This document shows, one piece after another, positions 10,440-21,250 of a DNA stretch of 64,000 nucleotides. Location of the stretch: NCBI GenBank assembly GCA_036365515.1, contig CM070876.1, forward strand, positions 130,875,394 through 130,939,393, given 5' to 3'. The notes below the pieces were generated by a model that saw only the letters and a list, made by a program, of their open reading frames with translations, had not been told where the DNA came from and made no database searches. Position 1 is the stretch's first letter; each line of letters opens with the position of its first letter. The stretch is from Torymus aiolomorphi. Taxonomy: Eukaryota > Arthropoda > Insecta > Hymenoptera > Torymidae. Both the position numbers and the translations under genes were made by a program.

Positions 10440-10553
10440 GACACAAGAAATAGCATTGGTTGTATATCTATATATATGAGGAAGTGCTCGTTGTTCCTCG
10501 CTGTTCTTGATATATATAGATATACAACCAATGCTATTTCTTGTGTCTGTGCC
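10440..10553. mobile_element. Small palindromic MITE split by the foldback element
   Basis: ACACAAGAAATAGCATTGGT at the left is mirrored by ACCAATGCTATTTCTTGTGT at the right around a short loop. The outermost bases of the left arm (TGCACA) lie at 9384-9389, left of the 1-kb foldback element. A related sequence without the palindrome occurs inverted at about 45500-45550, next to the same flank (ACGGTCGTATACACAGGTCT). Confidence 0.65.
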
Positions 10554-10754
10554 ACGGTCGTATACACAGGTCTGGAAACTCGGGTGGTGGGAGTAGACCC
10601 TTTATATGGGACCGGGAGTAGTTTCTGGACCTGCCGCTAACGCACTGGCGCTACTATCGAGTCTTGCATTCTTCATAATAATTATAATTCATTTAATTCA
10701 TTTTTTATTTCAAAAATTGTGATGAGTCTTATAAAATAATACATTTAATATACA

Positions 10755-11010
10755 TGTTTTAAGATATGAGGTACATTTATGTCAGCGTGTGAGAGAGAGA
10801 GAGAGAATGTATTCGCAGCGCCGTCACACGGATGATTGTACTGGTGAGCGGCCAGCAGGAGCTCTCTCGACTGTCGGCCTCCGCACGATGCGGTTGTAAA
10901 GCACGTAAGAGATTTGTACTACAAAAGAAGGTGTGTTAATAAAGACTTGAAGTTGTTACTGTTAACAAGATTGGTTTATTGAACAAACCTTTTGATATTA
11001 AATATTCACA
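10755..11010 (+). repeat. copia 5' LTR
   Basis: Matches 44239-44490 throughout, ending AAATATTCACA. Contains GA-rich U3, an AATAAA-like signal near 10940 and is followed directly by a primer-binding site. Confidence 0.85.
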
Positions 11011-11026
11011 TGGTAGCAGTGTGCTT
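11011..11026 (+). other. copia primer-binding site
   Basis: TGGTAGCAGTGTGC immediately follows the 5' LTR; it resembles the initiator-Met tRNA-derived site (TGGTA-CAG) usual in copia elements. Confidence 0.6.
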
Positions 11027-11147
11027 GGTTAATTTTCAGTGTCGGTACTGTCTCTCTCTCGAGAGAGCAGTAACGCACTTTAAATCCACGAAAGGGATAG
11101 TGTTTTTAAGTTGAGCGCGTGGTAAGCGCGAGAACAAAGGAAGACGC

Positions 11148-11350
11148 ATGAGCGTAAAAGAAGAGCCTCAAGGAGTAAAAAGTGAGAAGACGAATACACA
11201 ACTAGAATTAATTATCTCAGAAGAAACTGCAAAGAAAATGGTTGCTAAGTTGGATGAAAATTACTTAGTTAAAAGTAGTGCTGTGAAATTATTACGTAAA
11301 AGAAAACTGCTCGATTTGAAAATGGAAGAAAGTGAGAACCCGACAGACTT
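11148..11350 (+). pseudogene. copia gag, N-terminal part, cut by PLE insertion
   Basis: ATG at 11148 after the primer-binding site opens a frame ending ...EESENPTDLF. It corresponds to the start of a copia Gag (capsid precursor); the UBN2-type capsid region and zinc knuckle continue at 17859. CCGACAGACTT at 11340-11350 recurs at 17848-17858, giving the target duplication of the PLE cluster. Confidence 0.75.
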
Positions 11351-12106
11351 GTTTTGAAAATGAGACGTTCATAGTAATATTTTGTGATTAGGGGAATGGA
11401 CTTCCACGAACGAGTTATTGTTTAAAAATTGATATATTTTAATCCAACGTTTCGAGGGTTATTTTACCCTCCTCTTCAGGGCTACATTTAAAAGAGAAAA
11501 TTGTCATACAATCGAATGTAAACGACGAGAACATAATCTTAAAATGTAAAAAACAAATACCTTATGCTATCAAATTTTAACGCATAATAACGTCGTTAAA
11601 GTCAATCGCTATTGTAGTTGTTATACAAATATATACATGTGTGTAAAAACCGGTTGGACCAAAGTGCTAAACAAATTTTTTTTATTGAAAGCTCAGTGAA
11701 AAACAGAACGTAATAAAAAAAAAAAAAACAAATAATACTTATAAAGCAACAGAAAACTCACATCCTTCCTTTCATCTCACTTTCATTGTTGCTACAAGGA
11801 CACTTGTAATCGATGGCACTTGGAGCAACACTGAAGAAACGATATCAAATTCGAAAATTAGCCGATGGCAAAGGAAGGGGGAGGCGTTTAAGTGGGAGAG
11901 AACCAGCGAGACTCTCACACGGTTAGAATAGGGAAGCATGACTGTAGGAAGTCGGCGGGGCTTCGCTACACTGGCACTAAGGCTAGTATAGACAATACCA
12001 GCGTCACTTATGCCACCTCTCTACATCATACTACCCGGATACGTGCGGACGAATTTTAGTTGTGTGGAAGGAAAGGTGGAGGCAACCGAGCCGATATGTG
12101 TGAATG
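11351..12106 (-). repeat. PLE-2 terminal repeat (pLTR), copy downstream of A
   Basis: Nearly the same ~750-bp sequence occurs at 13681-14444 (minus) and 17111-17847 (plus), always after the endonuclease coding end. Each copy carries a hammerhead core near its distal end. Confidence 0.75.
11440..11490 (-). ncRNA. Candidate hammerhead ribozyme core (PLE-2 A)
   Basis: On the minus strand CTGAAGA (11479-11473), stem II GAGGGT/ACCCTC, then GAAA (11453-11450). Same architecture as 3632-3662 with an entirely different stem II sequence. Confidence 0.65.
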
Positions 12107-12721
12107 TTAGGAAGCGGCACAATATTTTTTTATTAAATCTATTGTTTTTTTGCAGGAAGTCTTAAGGAATTGCGTGTCTTCTATGTGGTTTAGTGTGTTT
12201 TCATGGTAGTATATATTAAGCATCTCTGAAAATGACCGTTTGAAGAAATTAGTTTCATTATCTAAAATTTTTACTTTTTCGAAATCTATAGTGTGACCAG
12301 TTTTTTCTGCGAGTACGGCTAAAGTGGAATTACTTGCGCAATTCTTTACGGCTCTTATGTGTTCGTAGGTCCGTTTTTTTAGTTTTCTCTTACTCATGCC
12401 AATGTAAGTGGATAAGCAATCATTACAATCAATTTTGTAAACAATCCCATAGGTATCTGAATTTTTTAGGCGGCCTTTACATAATCTTATTATGTTACTA
12501 AATTTGTTGGTTGTTTTGTTAATCGGGACCAAGTTGTGCCTCAGTAAGATGTTATTGATTTTGGGTGTGAGGTGTTTAATGTACGAAAGAACTACTTTGT
12601 CTTTTAGCAGAATGGCGAGTCTGCTAGTTAGGTTAGATGGTGGATTTTCAAAAGTTTTTAATCTCTTTTTCATGTAATTATTGATGATATGTTCAGGATA
12701 GGAATTGCAACGGAGGAAATG
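12107..12721 (-). pseudogene. PLE-2 A: RT C-terminus and GIY-YIG endonuclease
   Basis: Minus-strand frame from KHFLRCNSYPEH through KKRLKTFENPPSNLTSR to a GIY-YIG domain (YGIVYKIDCNDCLSTYIGMS then KLKKRTYEHIRAVKN). The RT palm is missing: the junction at 12721-12723 fuses the N-terminal domain directly to this part with a frame change. The element is therefore internally deleted by roughly 400 codons compared with copy C plus B. Confidence 0.8.
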
Positions 12722-12722
12722 T

Positions 12723-13673
12723 TTAGGAAGTGCTGATGTGTCGTTTGTTATTATTTTTTATGAATGTATTAAATGTGTTGATAACGTCCTCTCTAGCTTT
12801 GTTACTAATCTCGTTAGTGCGGATGCTGCTCTCGATGTCTTTGATGTAATCGAAAGTAGTTCGTTTGTCTAAATGGACCGTGAAATTGAATTTTTCGCCA
12901 AGACACAGAGTGTCAACAGCGAAAGTCGGTAGTTGTGTATGTGAAAGGTTGACCAACCATTTGTCTTTGGTGTCTGTTATGTTATCCTGATAGTTATCGT
13001 TATTATTTTGATTGGTTATAATGTTAGAGTTTCGTTGTACGGTACGTGTTTTGGTTTCCCTTTTTGAGATGTTATTGTTTGGAAGTAACAAACAGCTGAA
13101 TTTGTTGTCATGTGTAACTGTCAGTTTTCGCGTAAGAAAGTTAAGTGTATGATTGTAATTGTTTAAAAATGCCAAAACGAACTTGTCGGAAGTGAGATTA
13201 TACAAAACAGCCTTAGTGGAATCTATCTGTTGTTTTAGGGAATTGATGAGTATGTGGATGTCTGTTATTTCAAAGTTTAGAATTTTTTTGTGTAGATACT
13301 CAGATAAATGGAAGGTTTCTCGTTTTGTTCGGTTACTAAAAAAGGAGATGTTGAGCAAAGACTTACATGTATTCTGAATATGACGAGGAAAAACGTCATG
13401 ATTTATGCACTTAATTAAAAACTGTTTTTGGCTTTCGTGGAGAGCGAGATTTCTTAGCATTTTGGTCAAATTTACAAATTTTTGTTTAGCATCAGAGCCA
13501 GAGTGTTGTTTTATGAGGTTGACAATTTCCGAAAACTTCACGTTCTTGTCAGAAATGGATGGTCCGAAGCTGTCAAAGATTGACATTGTCGAAATAGAAA
13601 CAGCGGTGCCACGTTGATCTAACGCACCGTACAAATTGTAGCTATGTGTGTTTGTAGGCATTTTTGTGACCAT
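12723..13673 (-). pseudogene. PLE-2 A: N-terminal domain of the Penelope polyprotein
   Basis: From the ATG at 13673 the minus strand encodes ~316 residues, ending before the deletion. The block KDKWLVNLSHTQLPTFAVDT then LCLGEKFNF matches the conserved segment that precedes the PLE reverse transcriptase. This is the only place in the window where the PLE N-terminus survives. An upstream extension to 13739 runs into the terminal repeat and uses a non-ATG codon. Confidence 0.75.
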
Positions 13674-13680
13674 ATGCCAA

Positions 13681-14444
13681 GTAATTTTGAAAATGAGACG
13701 TTCGTAGTAATATTTTGTAATTAGGGGAATGGACTTCAACGAACGAGTTATTGTTTAAAAATTGATATATTTTAATCCAACGTTTCGAGGGTTATTTTAC
13801 CCTCCTCTTCAGGGCTACAATTAAAAGAGAAAATTGTCATACAATCGAATGTAAACGACGAGAACATAATCTTAAAACGTAAAAAACAAATACCTTATGC
13901 TATCAAATTTTAACGCATAATAACGTCGTTAAAGTCAATCGCTATTGTAGTTCTACAAATATATACATGTGTGTAAAAACCGGTTGGACCAAAGTGCTAA
14001 ACAAATTTTTTTTATTGAAAACTCAGTGAAAAACAGAACGTAGTAAAAAAAAACAAATAATACTTATAAAGAAACAGAAAACTCACATCCTTCCTTTCGT
14101 CTCACTTTCATTGTTGCTACAAGGACACTTGTAATCGATGGCACTTGGAGCAACACTGAAGAAACGATATCAAATACGAAAATTGGGCGATATTTAAAAG
14201 ATGGCAAAGAAACAGAGATGCGTTTACGTGAGAGAGAACCAGCGAGACTCTCACACGGTTAGAATAGGGAAGCATGACTGTAGGAAGTCGGCAGGGCTTC
14301 GCTACACTGGCACTAAGGCTAGTATAGACAATACACCAGCGTCGCTTATGCCACCTCTCTACATCATACTACCCGGATACGTGCGGACGAATTTTAGTCA
14401 TGTGGAAGGAAAGGTGGAGGCAACCGAACAGATATGTGTGATTG
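13681..14444 (-). repeat. PLE-2 terminal repeat shared by tandem copies B and A
   Basis: Lies between the endonuclease end of B (14445) and the N-terminus of A (13673), as in tandem PLE arrangements where the pLTR of one unit precedes the next. Matches 11351-12106 closely. Confidence 0.75.
13775..13825 (-). ncRNA. Candidate hammerhead ribozyme core (PLE-2 B/A junction)
   Basis: Minus strand CTGAAGA (13812-13806), stem II GAGGGT/ACCCTC and GAAA (13786-13783). Sequence is the same as in the other PLE-2 terminal repeats. Confidence 0.65.
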
Positions 14445-15540
14445 TTAGGATACGGTACAATATTTTTTTATTAAATCTATTGTTTTTTTGTAGCAAGTCT
14501 TAAGGAATTGCGTGTCTTCTATGTGGTTTAGTGTGTTTTCATAGTAGTATATATGATTAAGCATTTCTGAAAATGACCGTTTGAAGAAATTAGTTTCATT
14601 GTCTAAAATTTTTACTTTTTTGAAATCTATAGTGTAACCAGTTTTTTCTGCGTGTACGGCTAAAGCGGAATTACTTGCGCAATTCTTTACGGCTCTTATG
14701 TGTTCGTAGGTTCGTTTCTTGAGTTTTCCCTTACTCATGCGAATGTAAGTCGATAAGCAATCATTACAATCAATTTTGTAAACAATTCCATAGGTATCTG
14801 AATTTTTTAAGCGGTCTTTGCATAATCTTATTTATGTTACTAAAATTGTTGGTTGTTTTGTTAATCGGGACCAAGTTGTGCCTCACTAAGATGTTATTGA
14901 TTTTGGGTGTGAGGTGTTTAATGTACGGAAGAACTACTTTGTCTTTTAGCAGAATGACGCGTCTGCTAGTTAGGTTAGTTGATGGATTTTCAAAAGTTTT
15001 TAATCTCTTTTTTATGTAATTATTGATGATATGTTCAGGATAGGAATTGCAACGGAGGAAATGTTTAACAATATTTAGGTTTTCCTGGTGGAATTTTGGA
15101 TGTGAGAGTTTAATGGATTTGTCATCTAAATTATAAATTATGGCTATTTTTTGTGGTTGGGGGTGGTGAGAGAGGTAACTGATATAATGACCAGAGGCAG
15201 TGCTCTTGCCGTACCAATTTGTTATTATGCTATTATTTTCGGTTTTGATGAGTTTGACGTCTAAAAAACTTATGCTATTATTGCATTCTCGTTCTATAGT
15301 GAATTGTAATTGTTTGTTATAGCTATTAAAAGAGGAAAGAATCTCATCTGTTAGTCTTTCCTTGTGATTAGAAAACAATCATCAACGTATCTTTTAAATA
15401 GTCGTATATCATTTTTGTGTGTGCTCAGACAGGATGATTCTAAAAGTTCCAAAGTGATATCTGCAAACCATGGACTGGTGCAGAAACCCATTGGAGCTCC
15501 CATAATTTGTTTGTAAAATCTATTATTAAATTAACTTGGA
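14445..15540 (-). pseudogene. PLE-2 B: RT C-terminal half and GIY-YIG endonuclease
   Basis: Minus strand encodes LTDEILSSFNSYNKQLQFTI, SISFLDVKLIK, NWYGKSTASGHYISYLS, KHFLRCNSYPEH and, after a frameshift near an A6 run at about 14805, the GIY-YIG part (MSKGKLKKRTYEHIRAVKN). Motif B and the YVDD region lie in disrupted sequence at 15380-15530. 5'-truncated where it meets the inverted copy C. Confidence 0.78.
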
Positions 15541-15650
15541 AAGAGCGGAGTTCCTAGAAGGTATCAGTTTGTTACTCGATTCAACCTATTTGTAATTTAA
15601 TAATAGGTTTTGCAAGCAAATTATGGGAGCTCTAATGGATTTCTGAGATT
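15541..15650 (+). pseudogene. Short duplicated PLE RT fragment at the inversion junction
   Basis: Plus-strand copy of 15980-16085 (GAGCGGAGTTCCTAGAAGGT onward, to GGGAGCTC) with several substitutions. It lies between inverted copies B and C, so the junction is not a simple inversion. Confidence 0.6.
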
Positions 15651-17110
15651 GAGTAAACCAATCTCGCTAGAGTATACGCTTTAGTTAAAATACATAAAGT
15701 AGGCAATCCCATACGTATAATCGTTTCGGCCATTGGCAGCCCCACTTACGCCCTTGACAAAAGTTTAGGCTTACTCTTTAATAGACATTTTCCTCGTCCG
15801 AATTACACAATAAAAAACAGTTTAGCTCTCAAAAAAGTCACTGACAACTTAGTTGTTTCCGATGACTTCGAACTCTCTTCCTTCGATGTTGTATCTCTTT
15901 TCTCCAATATCCCTTCCAATTTTATCGTCCATGCTATCACAAAAAAATGCAAGTTCCTTAAAAATAAAATAAACTTGTCAAGAGCGGAGTTCCTAGAAGG
16001 TATCAGTTTCTTACTCGATTCAACCTTTTTGCAATTTAATAATAGGTTTTACAAGCAAATTATGGGAGCTCCAATGGGTTTCTGCACCAGTCCATGGTTT
16101 GCAGATATCACTTTGGAACTTTTAGAATCATCTTGTCTGAGCACACACAAAAATGATATACTACTATTTAAAATATACGTTGATGATTGTTTTTTAATCA
16201 CAGAAAAAGATAAAACAGATGAGATTCTTTCCTCTTTTAATAGCTATAATGAACATTTACAATTCACTATAGAACGAGAAAGCAAGAATAGCATAAGTTT
16301 TTTAGACGTCAAACTCATCAAAACCGAAAATAATAGCATAATAACAAATTGGTACCGCAAGAGCACTGCCTTTGGTCATTATATCAGTTACCTCTCTCAC
16401 CACCCCAATCACAAAAAATAGCCATAATTTATAATTTAATTGACCAATCCATTAAACTCTCACATCCAAAATTCCACCAGGAAAACCTAAATATTGTTAA
16501 ACATTTCCTCCGTTGTAATTCCTATCCTGAACATATCATTAATAATTACATAAAAAAGAGATTAAAAACTTTTGAAAATCCACCAACTAATCTAACTAGC
16601 AGACGCGCCATTCTGCTAAAAGACAAAGTAGTTCTTCCGTACATTAAACACCTCACACCCAAAATCAATAACATCTTACTGAGGCACACCTTGGTCCCGA
16701 TTAACAAAACAACAAACAAATTTAGTAACATAAATAAGATTATGCAAAGACCGCCTAAAAATTCAGATACCTATGGAATTGTTTACAAAATTGATTGTAA
16801 TGATTGCTTATCGACTTACATTGGCATGAGTAAGGGAAAACTCAAAAAACGGACCTACAAACACATAAGAGCCGTAAAGAATTGCGCAAGTAATTCCGCT
16901 TTAGCCGTACACGCAGAAAAAACTGGTTACACTATAGATTTCGAAAAAGTAAAAATTTTAGATAATGAAACTAATTTCTTCAAACGGTCATTTTCAGAGA
17001 TGCTTAATCATATATACTACTATGAAAACACATTAAACCACATAGAAGACACGCAATTCCTTAAGACTTCCTACAAAAAAACAATAGATTTAATAAAAAA
17101 AATATTGTAC
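15651..17110 (+). pseudogene. PLE-2 C: reverse transcriptase + GIY-YIG endonuclease
   Basis: Best-preserved member of this family. Plus strand encodes VKIHKVGNPIRIIVSAIGSP, motif A SSFDVVSLFSNIP, motif B GAPMGFCTSPWFADITLELL and motif C IYVDDCFLI, then the post-palm blocks. A frameshift occurs near 16400-16420 (C4/A6 runs), after which the frame runs without interruption into GIY-YIG (YGIVYKIDCNDCLSTYIGMS). Catalytic aspartates are present. 5'-truncated, lacking the N-terminal domain seen in copy A. Confidence 0.85.
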
Positions 17111-17847
17111 CGTTTCCTAACATTCACAGATATCTGTTCGGTTGCCTCCACCTTTCCTTCCATATGACTAAAATTCGTCTGCAGGTATCCGGGTAGTATG
17201 ATGTAGAGAGGTGGCATAAGCGACGCTGGTCTATTGTCTGTACTAGCCTTAGTGCCAGTGTAGCGAAGCCCCGCCGACTTCCTAAAGTCATGCTTCCCTA
17301 TTCTAACCGTGTGAGAGTCTCACTGGTTCTCTCCCACTGAAACGTCTCCCCCTTCCTTTGCCATCTTTTAAATATCGGCTAATTTTCGAAGTTGATATCG
17401 TTTCTTCAGTGTTGCTCCAAGTGCCATCGATTACAAGTGTCATTGTAGCAACAATGAAAGTGAGACGAAAGGAAGGATGTGAGTTTTCTGTTTCTTTATA
17501 AGTATTATTTGTTTTTTTTTATTACGTTCTGTTTTTCACTGAGCTTTCAATAAAAAAAATTTGTTTAGCACTTTGGTCCGACCGGTTTTTAAACACATGT
17601 ATATATTTGTATAACAACTACAATAGCGATTGACTTTAACGACGTTATTATGCGTTAAAATTTGATAGCATAAGGTATTTGTTTTTTACATTTTAAGATT
17701 ATGTTCTCGTCGTTTACATTCGATTGTATGACAATTTTCTTTTTTAATTGTAGCCCTGAAGAGGAGGGTAAAATAACCCTCGAAACGTTGGATTAAAATA
17801 TACCAATTTTTAAACAATAACTCGTTCGTTGAAGTCCATTCCCCTAA
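17111..17847 (+). repeat. PLE-2 terminal repeat, copy after C
   Basis: Inverted relative to 11351-12106 and 13681-14444. Ends at the 11-bp target duplication 17848-17858. Confidence 0.75.
17745..17800 (+). ncRNA. Candidate hammerhead ribozyme core (PLE-2 C)
   Basis: CTGAAGA at 17756-17762, stem II GAGGGT/ACCCTC with a short AAAATA loop, then GAAA at 17782-17785 followed by CGTTGGATTA. Confidence 0.65.
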
Positions 17848-17858
17848 CCGACAGACTT

Positions 17859-18440
17859 TTATAATAACTTTCAAAAATTAGTGAACGAATAAAAAATGCT
17901 GGAGAAAATGTGACGAAAGAAGATAAATTTAATTACTTCTTATTAACGCTATCAGAAAGTATGTCACACATGGTCGGTATTGTGGACGCATTAGCTGAAA
18001 AGAACAAAAGGGTAGAGTTTGTAAAATCGAAATTGGAATTTGAATTTAAGAAAAGACATGGTGAAAGTGAAAATTCGGGATCAAACGCGTTTACGGTTGA
18101 GAAAAGGAAAGAAGAAAAGAAAAAGACATGTTATGTATGTGGTGGTATAGGACACATACAGTACGAGTGCCCAACGAAAAACAATTCTTGGAATCAAGGG
18201 ACGCCGCAGCGAGGAAGTGGTAGAGGAAGCCGTGCGCCACAGAGAGGAGCGGGCAACGGCAGAGGCTACTCGCAACAGCGAGGAGGCGCGAGCGGGCGCG
18301 GAGCCAACCAACAGCGCGGATCGAGTTACAACCGGCGCGGCAGTGGTAGGTACGGACAACGCGGCCGAGGCGCGAGAGCCGACCACGACGGCAACCAAGC
18401 TGAGCGAGGCGCGGACAAGAACGACGCATTTAGCGCGTGA
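17859..18440 (+). pseudogene. copia gag, C-terminal part with zinc knuckle
   Basis: Resumes after the PLE cluster with KEDKFNYFLLTLSESMSHMV then GIVDALAEKNK, the copia capsid-like (UBN2) end, followed by a CCHC knuckle CYVCGGIGHIQYEC and a long Arg/Gly/Gln-rich tail (18190-18430) suited to RNA binding. One frame correction is needed near 17875. The RG-rich tail is markedly GC-rich compared with the surrounding element. Confidence 0.82.
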
Positions 18441-19383
18441 GTAGACTTTAAGTCTGCGAATACAGTATACGATAATGTGAATGATGGTAAAATAGAATGG
18501 ATTTTAGACAGTAGTTGCACGGACCATGTCATAAATAATGACAACTATTTTAATGATTCAATTGTATTAAAAGAGCCAATAGATGTTTAAGTTGGAGATG
18601 GCAGGATTTTAAAGGCGACTAAAATAGGACGACTAAAAGGCTAATTTAAAGTATTTAATGATTTAATTGATTTTAATATTGAAAATGTTTTCTATGTAAA
18701 AGAGATGGATAGAAATTTAATGAGTTTTGCAAAAGTAACTGATAAAAATAAAATTGTTTCAATTGGAAACAGTTCAAAGATTTATAGTGAAAATAAATTA
18801 GTTGGAATAGCTTGGAAAATTAATAGAGTTTATAAAATGACAGGTTATATAGATCAAAGTAGTGAAACGAATATGTCAATAAGAAATGAAAAAATGACTA
18901 TGAAAGAAAGATGGCATAGAATTCTCGGGCATGTTAATTTTAATTATTTCAACACTATGTGTAGAAATCATGTATTGAAAGGTTTGCCTAGTAAAATAGA
19001 ATCATATTACTTCAAATGCGCTACATGTATTGAGAATAAAATGCATAATATTCCTTTTGAAAATAATAGAAGAAGAGCGAATGATATTTTAGAAATAGTG
19101 CATACAGATTTAAATGGGCCACATTCAGAAGGTTATAAAGATGAAAAATATGTTCTAACTCTTATTGAAGATTACAGTAAATTAGCCAAAATCTATCCGT
19201 TAAAGTCAAAAAGTGAAGTATATGATAAAAAAGGAGTATATAAATCTAGTAGAAAATAAAACTGGAAAGAAAATAAAGAAACTAAAGTGCGATAATGGCA
19301 CTGAATATTTGAATAGAGATATGTATAGATTCTTTAGACAAAAGGGAATTGAGGTAGAACCATGTCCACCGTATGTGCATGAG
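18441..19383 (+). pseudogene. copia protease and integrase N-terminal half, cut by Polinton
   Basis: Protease block IEWILDSSCTDHV (active site D-S-S where D-S/T-G is usual), with two nonsense codons soon after (near 18588 and 18643). The GAG-pre-integrase/zinc region follows (RWHRILGHVNFNYF with CATCIENK), then integrase core blocks HTDLNGP and LKCDNGTEYLNRDMYRFF, giving two of the three DDE residues. A frameshift lies near 19213. The frame stops at CATGAG (19378-19383), the Polinton target site, and resumes at 42310. Confidence 0.82.
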
Positions 19384-19990
19384 AGTAGTAAGTGTACCAC
19401 TATAGCGAGACAGATAGGTATCAGGTTACACTTCCGGTGTCATCTTCAAGTGGGCACTTGACTGAAGTGTTTATATAAACATCTCTTATCTTAAGTGTTT
19501 GTTCATATAAACAGGTGTTAAAACAATAGCAAAACAGTAGTTAATTGGTGTTTATTTATATAAACAATGATTAATAGCCTATTGTTAATGAGCTACTGTT
19601 AAAGGGCCCACTTGATGGCGCCGTAACCTGATACCTCTGGGCGCGCTATAGCGGTCAGTGATGTCTGCTGGTGCGCTATACCAGTCATGGCGCCCCCCAC
19701 TCCTTCAGCTTGAGCAGCAGAGAGGGGGTGGACTACGCTATACATACCTCTGGGCGCGCTATAGCGGTCAGTGATGCCTGCTGGTGCGCTATACCAGTCA
19801 TGGCGCCTCCCACTCCTTTGCAGACAGCTTGAGCGCACCGGCGCACGGCGGACTACGCTATACCCGTCACGAGCTAGCTGCTATCCCCTCTCTTCACGGG
19901 CAGGTTGAGCGCGGGGGGCCTACACTATATCGGTCACGCACATGTTCTCCGGGCGGCTTGAGTGTACTGGTGTGTGGATTTGTGAGAGAG
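19384..19990 (+). repeat. Polinton left terminal inverted repeat
   Basis: Mirrors about 41810-42309. The outer 230 bp hold several TATATAAACA motifs and the inner part is GC-rich. A ~115-bp segment is duplicated in tandem here (19625-19740 and 19745-19860) but single on the right. Confidence 0.85.
19640..19950 (+). promoter_or_regulatory. Iterated subterminal motif CTATANCNGTCA
   Basis: The variants CTATAGCGGTCA, CTATACCAGTCA, CTATACCCGTCA and CTATATCGGTCA occur six times at intervals of ~35-70 bp, and in mirror form on the right arm. Repeated subterminal motifs are plausible binding sites for integrase or replication protein; function is inference. Confidence 0.45.
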
Positions 19991-20074
19991 GAGGTGGATG
20001 CGAGGAAGTGGATAAAATAAAAATAATTTTTAAATTAAAAAATATTAATTTTTATTTGACACACACGGACGCGA

Positions 20075-20445
20075 ATGTACATATATCGTTTCACACTGAA
20101 TATTTGTCATACATATAGGTGGCGTTGCACGCGTACACTCATACAGGCACACTCAAAGGAATATTACGCGGGCGCGAATGTACATATATATCGTTGCACA
20201 CACACAAAGGAATATTTTACTACATATAGGCGGCGTTGCACACGTACATGCATACACAAAGGAATATTACGCAAGTCCAACACACACACACAGTCGGTAA
20301 ATATAAGATCACGTGAATGTACATATATATCGTTGCACACACAAAGGAATATTTTAGATACATATAGGCGGCGTTGCACACGTACAAAAGAATATTACGC
20401 AAGTCCAACACACACAGTCGGTAAATATAAGATCACATTGAGTCG
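20075..20445. repeat. Tandem repeat, ~110-140-bp unit, three imperfect copies
   Basis: Units share GAATGTACATATATATCGTT, CACACAAAGGAATATT, ACATATAGGCGGCGTTGCAC and AGTCGGTAAATATAAGATCA. No credible gene; lies just inside the left inverted repeat. Confidence 0.75.
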
Positions 20446-20518
20446 TTTCACACACACACTACGCACACCACACTTTTTGCTGTTCTTGCTGGTGGTGGTG
20501 GTGGTGGTGCTGCAGCGA

Positions 20519-20896
20519 TCACGACGGCGGCGATGGCGATCGCGGTGCGTCCATTTGTTGGAGGCATCCGCATGGACTATTTCTGCACGTGGCGCACCTG
20601 AATTGGCTACAGCGCCAACACTGCTCCCACGTCAGGCCATCCGGATTGCATCGTAGAGGGCGGAATATTGTTCTGCATGAACTGCAGCATGTTCCCGCTG
20701 GCGGTCTGGTTTGCTGTTGTTGTTGTATTTGTTGTACTTGCTGCTGCTGCTGCTGTGCGATGGCCAGTATTTCTTCTTTAAGATGCTCTACTTCTCGAGC
20801 GGTGCGGTTCACACCCACCCTGTAGCGCTCCAGTCGGTTGCGGGCGATGGTGAGCCGGTGCTGCAGAGTGGCAATTTTTCGATTTGTTTGCTCCAT
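20519..20896 (-). CDS. Polinton small protein: coiled coil plus Cys-rich C-terminus
   Basis: 125 codons from ATG at 20896. Residues 1-50 form a heptad-rich helix (MEQTNRKIATLQHRL onward), then a Gln-rich stretch encoded by CAG repeats. Residues ~70-110 hold eight or more cysteines in CxxC-type pairs (CCSSC, CWRC, CATCRNSPCGC), suggesting zinc binding. The tail is Ser/Pro-rich. No family recognised. Position next to the left terminus, opposite strand to most Polinton genes, suggests an early or regulatory role, but this is inference. Confidence 0.55.
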   Translation of the reverse strand: MEQTNRKIATLQHRLTIARNRLERYRVGVNRTAREVEHLKEEILAIAQQQQQQVQQIQQQQQTRPPAGTCCSSCRTIFRPLRCNPDGLTWEQCWRCSQFRCATCRNSPCGCLQQMDAPRSPSPPS

Positions 20897-21250
20897 GGTC
20901 CGAGCAATACTGGCGAGCGGCTATGCTGGCGGTACGGCGTGATGTCGCGGGTGACGGTGGCTGCATTGGTGGGGGCCACGGTGGTGGGGGGCCTCGCTGG
21001 TTGTGCAAATGGGTTTCGGGACGTTTCTTCAATTTCCACGCTGCTGCTATGTTGGCGATATGACGCAATGGCGCTGGTGTCGTCGGTGGTGGTGGTGGGG
21101 GCCCCGTTAGCCTCACTCTGTATCCTGCTTTTATCGGCGGCGATGCATGCGTAATGAGTACGGCCTTTGGCGTATACGCCTCCTGCACCGCGTCCGTCTG
21201 CGCTATCTCTCGATACGTGATGAGTACAGACTTTGGTGTGTATCTGGAAG

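Larger units (their letters stand above)
11351..17847. mobile_element. Cluster of three Penelope-like copies (PLE-2 A, B minus; C plus)
   Basis: A and B lie in tandem on the minus strand (B upstream of A, sharing a terminal repeat); C lies inverted, head-to-head with B near 15530-15650. The whole block is flanked by an 11-bp duplication CCGACAGACTT, so it behaves as one insertion into copia gag. All copies belong to one family, distinct from the PLE at 1-3716. Confidence 0.82.

Noticed and set aside
13405..13617. Plus-strand frames at 13159-13617
   Set aside because: Antisense to the PLE N-terminal domain on the minus strand.
18081..18429. Long minus-strand frames opposite copia gag
   Set aside because: They mirror the Arg/Gly-rich gag tail; composition-driven shadows.
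20075..20445. Tandem repeat considered as a CRISPR-like array
   Set aside because: Units are long and imperfect with no constant repeat/unique spacer pattern, and the DNA is eukaryotic.
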